Source: Candidatus Kapaibacterium sp.
Lineage (GTDB): Bacteria; Bacteroidota; Ignavibacteria; Kapaibacteriales; UBA961
Direction: 5' to 3'
NCBI GenBank assembly: GCA_023253875.1
Contig: JALRFC010000053.1
Location: 1-9,186 of the forward strand
DNA length: 9,186 bases
The notes below the pieces were generated by a model that did no database searches, was not told where the DNA came from, and saw only the letters and a list, made by a program, of their open reading frames with translations. Position 1 is the stretch's first letter; each line of letters begins with the position of its first letter. A program made the translations under genes and the position numbers. Shown piece by piece: positions 1-6,686 of the stretch.

Positions 1-576
1 GATGAGACCACCCGCTCTTCTAGCAATACAGTGGAATCCCGAAGCATGCGATTCCACAGCCAACACTTGACTTGCAATTATCTGTGTTGTGATTTCATTC
101 GGACCAAGATTCAAGGAAAGAATATCGTCTCCATCTCGCACAAATGCCATTGAGTCATTTGCCAAGATGAAATGCATGGTATCTCTTCTATTTGGAAAAG
201 AGATGGAGTCTGTCGCAATGATTTTACCGCTTGACTTGATATGCATGATGCGCGCATATTGTCCTGCCACGGCAATCAACATTGATTGCTTGCCGGTGGA
301 TGCTATATCTTCAATCGGAAAAGGGAATGACAAAATCGTTCCTGATTGCACATCCATGTCTTTAGATATGCGTATCTGTGAAACTCCGCCTGATAAAATC
401 GAAGATCTTGAGATCTCGATAAAGCGATTGAATCGCTTATCGTGAATCAATGATTTTTCTTGTACTTTTCTTTTGGAAGAATATACCTTTGGGAAATAGT
501 CCTGTCCTTTTCCTATCAAATGGATGAAAGGAAAGAGTAGAAGAAGAAGGACAATATTTCTATAATGGATATTCAC
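1..576 (-). CDS. Exported protein of unknown function, N-terminal part (3' end outside window)
   Basis: The frame is open for 192 codons from GTG at 576 to the window edge with no stop. GTG lies two bases after the tolC-family TAA (TAACAGTG), so translation is probably coupled to that gene. No in-frame ATG occurs before codon 82, and the alternative TTG at codon 20 would remove the signal peptide. The start MNIHYRNIVLLLLLFPFIHL has a basic head and a hydrophobic core at about 8-17, a signal peptide or membrane anchor; there is no lipobox. The mature part is basic at first (SSKRKVQEKSLIHDKRFNRF, 33-52) and then turns into short alternating beta strands separated by Gly or Asp turns, such as MLIAVAGQYARIMHIKSSGK and MAFVRDGDDILSLNLG. 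That pattern resembles beta-propeller blades, but I do not recognise the family. The opposite strand also has an open frame at 89-445, which I regard as a shadow. Existence of the gene is well supported by the frame, signal peptide and spacing; the fold is a guess. Confidence 0.72.
   Translation of the reverse strand, partial: MNIHYRNIVLLLLLFPFIHLIGKGQDYFPKVYSSKRKVQEKSLIHDKRFNRFIEISRSSILSGGVSQIRISKDMDVQSGTILSFPFPIEDIASTGKQSMLIAVAGQYARIMHIKSSGKIIATDSISFPNRRDTMHFILANDSMAFVRDGDDILSLNLGPNEITTQIIASQVLAVESHASGFHCIARRAGGLI
31..57. repeat. Inverted repeat, 8-bp arms with 11-base loop
   Basis: GTGGAATC at 31-38 is the exact reverse complement of GATTCCAC at 50-57. It lies inside the partial exported-protein gene and has no T-run after it on the coding strand, so it is unlikely to be a terminator. 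It may be a coincidence of codons for Val-Glu-Ser and Gly-Phe-His. Confidence 0.35.
422..438. repeat. Near-perfect palindrome, 8-bp arms with 1-base centre
   Basis: AAGCGATT at 422-429 and AATCGCTT at 431-438 are exact reverse complements around G430. The coding strand reads it as Lys-Arg-Phe-Asn-Arg-Phe in the exported-protein gene. With a one-base centre it suits a DNA-binding dimer site better than an RNA hairpin, but its position about 140 bases into a gene suggests coincidence. Confidence 0.35.
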
Positions 577-578
577 TG

Positions 579-1883
579 TTATTGCATCAATGCTGTAATG
601 GAACCTGTCAACAGTAAGAGTTCAAGGGCTGAAATGGACATTTCAAATTTGGCTTGAGCCATGGCTGAACGTGCTTCAAATACTGATTGAGAGGTGATTC
701 TGAAATCATAATTACTCATCACACCCTGTGTATATCGCTCAAGTGCGATTGATGCATTCTTTTCAGCAATGGTAATATTTTGTTCTTGCATTGACACAAT
801 CGCTTTTCCGGTTTGATATGCACCCTTGGCTATTGCATGTGAAGTACGCAAGTTTTCCAGTACTTGCTCAGTTTGTAATTCCGTATTCTTTTTTTCGATT
901 GTTGCAGCTTCGATTTGTTGACCAAGTCTAAATCCATCAAGTAATGAATATTGAGCAGTCAATGCAAAGCTTGCTCCTCGAACACTGCTTGATACGACAA
1001 ATGAACCATCATTGCTTGCTTGATTGAAAGTATATTCTGAATTGAGTGACAATGTGGGATATGCTCTTGCTTCCATTTGTCTGAGCATTGCATCTGCTGC
1101 GATGGTCCCTGCTTTGACTGCCAATACATCAGGATTTTGTTGTTGAATGATATCAGGATTCATGATTTCATTGGTGATTGTGAGTGAAGGAAATTCCTCG
1201 CTCACAACATAGGTAGTGTCTTGATATCCACCCAATGTAGCATTGAGTTGAAGTCTTGATTGTCTGAGTTGTTCTTTGAGACGGATTAAAGCAACACTAT
1301 CTGCATGCATTTCAACTGTTGCCTGCAATTGCTCTTGCTCTCCTGATCTACCCACTGAATATCGTAAACTTGCAAGCCTTAATCCTTCTTTGGAAAGATT
1401 CACTCTTTCGATTGCTGCTTTGATCAATGCTTGATTTCTCACCATGGAACAATATGCTCTCAAGACATTTCCGATGGTTTGTTGCATTGAAGCTCTGAGA
1501 CGTAATTCGCCAATGTCCTTGAGTGTCTGTAAGCGATCATAAGAAGCAAACATCCCGAATCCATCGAATAATGTCCAATTGAGTGCAATTCCCGCATTTG
1601 TACCGGAATTACCTGCTGATTCTCGATTGATTTCTTGACCACTCAAGAGAGACTGATTGATGGTATTCACACCGCCGGTTCTTCCGAGAGATGCAGTTAT
1701 GGAGGGAAGCATCCCTGCAGCAGCATAACTTGTATTGACCTTGGCAATATCCGCATCATTTTTTGCAATGCGTATTGCATATGATTTATCGAGTGCAACT
1801 GAAATAGCTTGACTGACAGTCAATGTGTCTCCTAAGAGGATGGGAGACATAATGAGTGAAAGAATGAAGATATAAGTTCTCAT
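579..1883 (-). CDS. TolC-family outer membrane channel protein
   Basis: A 434-residue outer-membrane factor that would form a trimeric barrel and periplasmic tunnel for export or efflux. I start it at the ATG at 1883, which overlaps the lipoprotein stop as ATGA and is followed directly by a signal peptide (MRTYIFILSLIMSPILLG, cleavage probably near Gly18). A TTG at 1922 would add 13 residues that spoil the signal peptide. The family's internal duplication is plain: LNWTLFDGF (101-109) matches AQYSLLDGF (310-318), and LRYSVGRSGEQEQLQATVEM (173-192) matches LERYTQGVMSNYDFRITSQS (381-400). Long coiled helices lie between these strands. There is no lipobox cysteine, so it is not the lipidated NodT/OprM type. 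Length is normal for the family. No membrane fusion protein, RND pump or type I ABC exporter lies in the window, so the substrate cannot be named. The coding strand has only a weak GAGAA before the start. Confidence 0.93.
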   Translation of the reverse strand: MRTYIFILSLIMSPILLGDTLTVSQAISVALDKSYAIRIAKNDADIAKVNTSYAAAGMLPSITASLGRTGGVNTINQSLLSGQEINRESAGNSGTNAGIALNWTLFDGFGMFASYDRLQTLKDIGELRLRASMQQTIGNVLRAYCSMVRNQALIKAAIERVNLSKEGLRLASLRYSVGRSGEQEQLQATVEMHADSVALIRLKEQLRQSRLQLNATLGGYQDTTYVVSEEFPSLTITNEIMNPDIIQQQNPDVLAVKAGTIAADAMLRQMEARAYPTLSLNSEYTFNQASNDGSFVVSSSVRGASFALTAQYSLLDGFRLGQQIEAATIEKKNTELQTEQVLENLRTSHAIAKGAYQTGKAIVSMQEQNITIAEKNASIALERYTQGVMSNYDFRITSQSVFEARSAMAQAKFEMSISALELLLLTGSITALMQ

Positions 1884-3556
1884 GGTTCTCGGAATTGTAT
1901 GTTGATGCCATCCATGGTCCAACGTGGACGCACGGTTATTGTCTCTGTTCTGTGTGTGATTCTTTCTGAAAATCGAAATGGTTTTAGTGATCCAAAATCA
2001 TGCATGCCATCATTGTTTCTATCTTCAAATGCATCCATGGTATATGTACCGACAGGAATATTGGAGAGTATATATGGACCTTTCTGTTCAATTTTATGCG
2101 TGAATTGATTGCCTTTTTGATCTTTGATGATGATGATATATGGTCCGCCGGTCACGATGTCCATCACCTCGCCTTTTATTGCTCCATTGGCTTTTTCATC
2201 CGTGGTTTTCAATTTCATTGAAATGATGGTATCCTGAAATAAACTCCCTCTTTTGTCTTTGATTGCTTTGAATTGAATTGTAAATACATGCCAAGAATCC
2301 GCGGCAAGTTCGGTAGCCGGCTGAATGATGACATGATTGTCAGCCTTTGCAGAGATATTCAAAGGGAAGGAATTCGCTCCGCTTTTGAGTGTGATGGATT
2401 CTTGCAATTGCTTGAGATCTATGGAATGAGTCAATATCAATTCAATGTTAGGCTTTAATGCAATCTTTGCACTGTCCTTTACTGATAGAGAATGAATACT
2501 CGGTGCGAGAACGGTTTGTTCTCGAGTTTCAATTTCTCTTTGTTCAGTAGTGTCCATGAGCACATTGCCTGCGCTATCCTTAGGACCTACTGCATTTGTG
2601 ATTGACAATTTCATGGGAATACTCTTAATATCATATTCCAAAAGGATATTCCTCGACTTCTGATACTGTGAATATGCAGAATATATGTTGATTGCTTTTC
2701 CTTCTTTATCCCATAAAGAAAATCCATTTTTATTGATTGATTCAGGGATTAAAGGCTCGGTACATCGAATTTCCAGTATTCCTGATTCGATGCGAGTAGC
2801 CAATGAAATCATTGGAGACACAGTATCTTCCGGGGCTCTTACTTTCATTGACATGGATTGAGATTCAGATGGAATAACAATATCTCTTGTCGCCATGGCA
2901 AAACCATCCGTTCCGATATCATAGAGTCCATCTTTGAACATATCCTGTACTGCATAGATGCGATATATTCCATTTCTTAATGCATTGAATGTGAATTGTC
3001 CATTCGCACCAATTTGTGTTTTATATGGCGTCGTCTGTTTGCAAGGATCAAAGGAAGCCGAGTCTTTCACCGGAAAAAGAAATACATATGCACCTGCGGA
3101 TTGTCCCAAGATATTCCCTTGAATCATCCCTGAGTCTAATGAATGTCCCGTTGAAAAAATGATAGTATGCGATTGATTTGGTCTATTGCCCGCATAATCT
3201 GCATAGTCTGTACCGATTGACAATGCATAGGTGATCTGTTGTTGCAATGGTTCCATGAATTCAAGTTCGAGTTCTCTTCCGCTCCATGATGCTTCATAGT
3301 TCACTGCAGGTGTGATCATGATGCTTTGAAGTGCTTTGGCTCGATCAACATATTCACTGAATTCAATAAGAACTGTTTTCGCATCGAACTTGATTGTTTT
3401 ATCAAGTGGAACCGTCCGCACAATCCTTGGTGGTTCGGTATCGCGTGGTCCACCGGAGGGTGGCAATGGATTTGCACATCCCTGAAGAATGATCAGGAGC
3501 AATGTCAAAACACAACATTGCTCCAGAATCCTTGACATCATTCTTCTTGTGAACAT
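1880..3556 (-). CDS. Ig-like (Big_5-type) domain lipoprotein of the Bacteroidota/Chlorobiota type
   Basis: A 558-residue exported lipoprotein. The signal peptide has basic residues (Arg4, Arg5, Arg9), a hydrophobic core at 16-24 and the lipobox LQGC, so Cys27 should be the lipidated residue. The opening CANPLPPSGGPRDTEPP is characteristic of a widespread but poorly understood FCB-group lipoprotein family. Residues 42-136 look like an Ig-like Big_5 domain (VLIEFSEYVD, then YADYAGNRPNQSHTIIFSTG). A beta-sandwich of carboxypeptidase-regulatory type follows (about 144-230), then two further Ig-like segments (about 247-345 and 350-452) and a second regulatory-like module (about 457-558). That last module carries DRNNDGMHDFG (512-522), a calcium-loop-like motif. 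The gene starts 3 bases after maeB and its TGA overlaps the ATG of the TolC gene by four bases (ATGA), so the two are probably translationally coupled. It may sit on the outer membrane or face the periplasm; the sequence does not decide. Family membership is clear, molecular function unknown. Confidence 0.85.
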   Translation of the reverse strand: MFTRRMMSRILEQCCVLTLLLIILQGCANPLPPSGGPRDTEPPRIVRTVPLDKTIKFDAKTVLIEFSEYVDRAKALQSIMITPAVNYEASWSGRELELEFMEPLQQQITYALSIGTDYADYAGNRPNQSHTIIFSTGHSLDSGMIQGNILGQSAGAYVFLFPVKDSASFDPCKQTTPYKTQIGANGQFTFNALRNGIYRIYAVQDMFKDGLYDIGTDGFAMATRDIVIPSESQSMSMKVRAPEDTVSPMISLATRIESGILEIRCTEPLIPESINKNGFSLWDKEGKAINIYSAYSQYQKSRNILLEYDIKSIPMKLSITNAVGPKDSAGNVLMDTTEQREIETREQTVLAPSIHSLSVKDSAKIALKPNIELILTHSIDLKQLQESITLKSGANSFPLNISAKADNHVIIQPATELAADSWHVFTIQFKAIKDKRGSLFQDTIISMKLKTTDEKANGAIKGEVMDIVTGGPYIIIIKDQKGNQFTHKIEQKGPYILSNIPVGTYTMDAFEDRNNDGMHDFGSLKPFRFSERITHRTETITVRPRWTMDGINIQFREP

Positions 3557-3559
3557 GGA

Positions 3560-5842
3560 TTAGAGTCCTCTCACTTTGGCCAATGCCTCATCGGCACAAA
3601 TTGCAGCCATGCTCACAACATCATTCACATCAGCGCTGCGATCCAAAATATGAACCGGTTTGTTCATACCAACAAGAATTGGTCCAATGACTTCTGCTTC
3701 TCCCATTTTGGACATAAGTTTATAGCAAATATTTGCTGCATTTAGATCAGGGAAAACGAGCACATTGGCATCGCCTTGAATTGCGCTGAATGCATAATGG
3801 TCAACTGCTTTTTCTCCACCAATAGCGGTATCGCCTTGCATTTCTCCATCAACAATCAGCTCGGGATGACGATCTCGCGCAATGCGTGAAGCATCGCGCA
3901 TCTTGATTGCCGATGCATCGCTTGAAGAACCAAAATCACTGAATGAAAGCATGGCAACTTTCGGTGTCATATCAAAACGCTTTGCCGCTTCGGCAGTCAT
4001 GATGGCGATATCAGCCAATTCCTCGGCATTTGGATTGATATTGATTGTTGCATCAGCAAAGAAATATGTATCACCTTTTTTATTAATCACCGCTTGAATC
4101 CCTGCGACTCTTGAATATCGAGGATCCGTGCCGATGATTTCCAAAACAGGTTTGATGGAATCGCCATAATTTAATTTTACGCCGGAAATCAAACCATCAG
4201 CTCTGCCTGTTTCAAGCATCATTGCTGCATATTCAATGCGTCTGCGAACAATACGATTCGCTTGATTCATTGTCATGCCTTTTCTTTGTCTCTTTGTAGT
4301 GAGCAAAGTGGCAAATTCTTCCAAATGTTGAAGATTCAATACATCAATAAGCTCAATGCCATGCAAGTCAATGTTGAATTCTTCTGCCAGATTATGAATC
4401 TTGGATGTTTCACCAATGAGAATAGGTTGAGCAATTCCAAGTTGTACGATGATTTCCGCGGCACGCAATACTTTACTATCATCACCTTCGGTAAAGACAA
4501 TGCGTTGTTTGCTCTTGGCTTTTTGTAGGCCATTGATGACACCGGCAATAAATCTGCGCACTTTGGTTTGCTGAGATTCAAGTTGCACGCGATAGTGATC
4601 AATGTCAAGAGTAGTTAAACGAGCCGCGCCACTTTCCATGGCAGCTTTTGCAACAGCCGGCGCAACATAGAGGAGGACTCGATTGTCAAGTGGTTTTGGA
4701 ATGATATACTCTTTGCCATAGATAATGGGATCACCACCATATGCTCGAACCACATAGTCCGGAACGGGTTCTTTGGCCAATTCGGAAAGTGCATAGACCG
4801 CTGCAACTTTCATTTCATCATTGATAGCTTTTGCACGTACATCCAAAGCGCCTCTGAAGATGAAAGGGAAGCCAAGCACATTATTGACTTGATTCGGATA
4901 ATCACTTCGTCCGGTCGCCATAATGATATCTGTTCTGACAGACGATGCATCTTCATAGGAAATCTCAGGATCGGGATTTGCGAGTGCGAAGACGATTGGA
5001 TTTGGTGGCATGGATGCAATCATTTCTTTGCTGACAAGACCCGCAGAACTAAGTCCGAGAAAAACATCTGCAGTTTTCATGAGTTCTGCCAAATCGGCTG
5101 GTCCGGTTCCATTTGCAAATTCAGCTTTGGTCTCGGTCATGTCTGCATCTCTTCCAGGGAAGATGAGACCTTTACGATCACAGAGATAGATATTCTCTTT
5201 TTTTACACCAAGTTTCGCATACATTCTGCAGCATGCAATTGCACTTGCGCCTGCACCACTTACGGCGACAATCACTTCATCGATGTTTTTGTTTTGAATG
5301 TCAAGTGCATTCAATAAAGCTGCACCACTGATGATTGCTGTGCCATGTTGATCATCATGCATGATCGGAATCTGCATGCGTTTCTGCAATTCTTGTTCGA
5401 TATAAAAACATTCGGGTGCTTTGATATCCTCAAGATTGATTCCACCGAAAGTTGGTTCAAGATTTACGACTGTATTGATGAATTCATCAGGATCTTCAGT
5501 TGAAATTTCAATATCGAATACATCTATATCAGCGAATTTCTTGAAGAGCACGCCTTTTCCTTCGAATACCGGTTTACCTGCTGCGGCACCGATATTGCCG
5601 AGACCTAGCACAGCCGTTCCATTGGAAATAACTCCTACGAGATTTCCCTTGGTGGTATATTCATAGACCATTTCTTCATTTTCGGCAATCTCCTTGCAGG
5701 GTTCGGCGACGCCGGGTGAATAGGCAAGTGAAAGTTCATATTGTGTTGATACGGATTTGCTTGGTATGACTTCTATCTTACCTTTTCTTCCGGATGAATG
5801 ATATTCAAGAGCATCTTCTCTTTTGATTGTACGCTTTGTCAT
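3560..5842 (-). CDS. maeB: MaeB-type malic enzyme with C-terminal phosphotransacetylase-like domain
   Basis: This cytosolic enzyme oxidatively decarboxylates malate to pyruvate and CO2, reducing NADP or NAD. I start it at the ATG at 5842, giving 760 residues, essentially the length of E. coli MaeB (759). An upstream in-frame ATG at 5899 would add 19 residues lacking family resemblance and overlap the preceding gene by 17 bases. In the 760-residue numbering, the malic N-terminal domain has the expected catalytic Tyr41 in AYSPGVAEPC and Lys96 in GKPVFEGKGVLFKKFADID. Metal ligands are expected at Glu138-Asp139 (NLEDIKAPECF) and in HDDQHGTA (162-169). The nucleotide-binding fold follows with SGAGASA (195-201). 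From about 428 to 760 the protein is phosphotransacetylase-like (RIVFTEGDDSKVLRAAE, FFADATININP, GEMQGDTAI). In studied MaeB enzymes that domain serves oligomerisation and acetyl-CoA regulation rather than catalysis. No Shine-Dalgarno sequence precedes either start. NADP preference comes from the family, not from a residue seen here. Confidence 0.96.
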   Translation of the reverse strand: MTKRTIKREDALEYHSSGRKGKIEVIPSKSVSTQYELSLAYSPGVAEPCKEIAENEEMVYEYTTKGNLVGVISNGTAVLGLGNIGAAAGKPVFEGKGVLFKKFADIDVFDIEISTEDPDEFINTVVNLEPTFGGINLEDIKAPECFYIEQELQKRMQIPIMHDDQHGTAIISGAALLNALDIQNKNIDEVIVAVSGAGASAIACCRMYAKLGVKKENIYLCDRKGLIFPGRDADMTETKAEFANGTGPADLAELMKTADVFLGLSSAGLVSKEMIASMPPNPIVFALANPDPEISYEDASSVRTDIIMATGRSDYPNQVNNVLGFPFIFRGALDVRAKAINDEMKVAAVYALSELAKEPVPDYVVRAYGGDPIIYGKEYIIPKPLDNRVLLYVAPAVAKAAMESGAARLTTLDIDHYRVQLESQQTKVRRFIAGVINGLQKAKSKQRIVFTEGDDSKVLRAAEIIVQLGIAQPILIGETSKIHNLAEEFNIDLHGIELIDVLNLQHLEEFATLLTTKRQRKGMTMNQANRIVRRRIEYAAMMLETGRADGLISGVKLNYGDSIKPVLEIIGTDPRYSRVAGIQAVINKKGDTYFFADATININPNAEELADIAIMTAEAAKRFDMTPKVAMLSFSDFGSSSDASAIKMRDASRIARDRHPELIVDGEMQGDTAIGGEKAVDHYAFSAIQGDANVLVFPDLNAANICYKLMSKMGEAEVIGPILVGMNKPVHILDRSADVNDVVSMAAICADEALAKVRGL
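3566..3571 (-). promoter_or_regulatory. Shine-Dalgarno site of the Ig-like lipoprotein gene
   Basis: On the coding strand AGAGGA lies inside the last codons of maeB, nine bases before the ATG at 3556. It is the only strong Shine-Dalgarno match ahead of a gene in this window. It supports the ATG at 3556 over the later ATGs at 3541 and 3538 (Met6 and Met7), which would sit 24 or more bases away. Confidence 0.6.
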
Positions 5843-5882
5843 GTGTAGCTTATGATTATGAAACAAAGTGGTGAATTCACAG
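5843..5882 (-). other. Spacer between the mlaF-type gene and maeB
   Basis: At 40 bases this is the longest non-coding gap in the window if maeB starts at 5842. It holds the 10-base palindrome GTGAATTCAC (5871-5880). I find no convincing -35/-10 pair, Bacteroidota-type TTTG/TAnnTTTG promoter, Shine-Dalgarno site or terminator in it. It is therefore more likely an internal spacer than a promoter region. Confidence 0.4.
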
Positions 5883-6674
5883 TTACTGCATCCGAGCATC
5901 AGGCTGAAAACGACTGATGAATTCGGATACGATTGGATCTTCAGTTATTTGCAAAGTATGAGCATCTCCTTCAAAACAAACTTTGCCATTATTCAACATT
6001 GCTACATGGTCTGCGATATTGAACACGGAAAACATGTCATGCGTGATGACCAAGGATGTTATTGATAATTTTTTGGATAATTCAAGGATCATTTTGTCAA
6101 TCTGTTCGGAATTGACGGGATCCAAACCGGTGGTTGGTTCATCATAAAAGATATAGGATGGACTGCCAACTAGTGCTCTTGCAACACCTACTCTCTTTTT
6201 CATGCCACCGGAGAGATCACTTGGTTTTTTCGCACTGAGCAATGCATATTCTTTTTCAAAATGCATTGTTCCACTTTCTGATATATCAGGAAGTAAACCA
6301 ACTGCCGATAAAACTCTACGTGCTTCACTATTGAGCAAATCCATATCACGTTCGCCATGCTCATATAATCCGATGATGACATTTTCATAGACAGTCAAAG
6401 AATCGAACAATGCGGCTCCTTGAAATACATAACCGATATTTCTTCGAATGTCAAATAAGTCTGCTTGTGACATAGAAGCAACGGAATGTCCATCTATGCG
6501 TACTTCGCCGGAATCTTGTGTGAGCAATCCGACTATATGTTTGAGCAAAACACTTTTCCCGCAACCTGATTTTCCAATAATGCAAGTAATCTTGCCATTT
6601 GGAATTTCGAGATTGATTCCTTGCAATACATGTTTTGGTCCGAAAGATTTATGTACATCTTGTAATACAATCAT
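5883..6674 (-). CDS. mlaF: MlaF-type ABC transporter ATP-binding protein (lipid/organic solvent transport)
   Basis: This 263-residue ATPase has every ABC motif intact: Walker A GKSGCGKS (34-41), Q-loop Gln85, signature LSGGM (154-158), Walker B YIFYDE (174-179), D-loop LD (184-185) and the switch His212. The FQGAALFDSLTVYENV stretch (84-99) and PSDLSGGMKKRVGVARAL resemble MlaF/Ttg2A, the cytoplasmic ATPase of the MlaFEDB complex that moves phospholipids between inner and outer membrane. It begins with ATG at 6674, 12 bases after the tamB stop; only a weak purine stretch (AAAGA) precedes it. Compared with E. coli MlaF, about 16 extra residues lie between the 'VGL' helix end and the signature motif (about 128-150). 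Neither neighbour is an MlaE permease or MlaD MCE-domain protein, so its membrane partner must be encoded elsewhere. A different ABC importer or exporter ATPase is possible but less likely given the MlaF-like Q-loop region. Confidence 0.86.
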   Translation of the reverse strand: MIVLQDVHKSFGPKHVLQGINLEIPNGKITCIIGKSGCGKSVLLKHIVGLLTQDSGEVRIDGHSVASMSQADLFDIRRNIGYVFQGAALFDSLTVYENVIIGLYEHGERDMDLLNSEARRVLSAVGLLPDISESGTMHFEKEYALLSAKKPSDLSGGMKKRVGVARALVGSPSYIFYDEPTTGLDPVNSEQIDKMILELSKKLSITSLVITHDMFSVFNIADHVAMLNNGKVCFEGDAHTLQITEDPIVSEFISRFQPDARMQ

Positions 6675-6686
6675 GATTGTCTTTGA

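Noticed and set aside
89..445. A 118-codon open frame on the plus strand.
   Set aside because: It lies wholly antisense to the minus-strand exported-protein gene, which has a signal peptide, operon spacing and a longer open frame. Its translation shows no recognisable domain.
1884..1922. A longer TolC-family start at TTG 1922.
   Set aside because: The extra 13 residues (including HGWHQH) precede a complete signal peptide, and the ATG at 1883 overlaps the lipoprotein stop in the standard ATGA arrangement.
2126..2138. Short TGATGATGATGA run considered as a tandem repeat.
   Set aside because: It merely encodes a run of Ile (YIIIIKD) in a beta strand of the lipoprotein and is too short to count as a repeat tract.
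4889..5317. A 142-codon plus-strand open frame inside maeB.
   Set aside because: It is antisense to the most conserved part of the malic enzyme, is rich in Cys and His as expected from reading that sequence backwards, and has no domain signature.
5871..5880. Palindrome GTGAATTCAC in the spacer before maeB, considered as an operator.
   Set aside because: About nine perfect 10-base palindromes are expected by chance in a window of this size, and no promoter is visible beside it.
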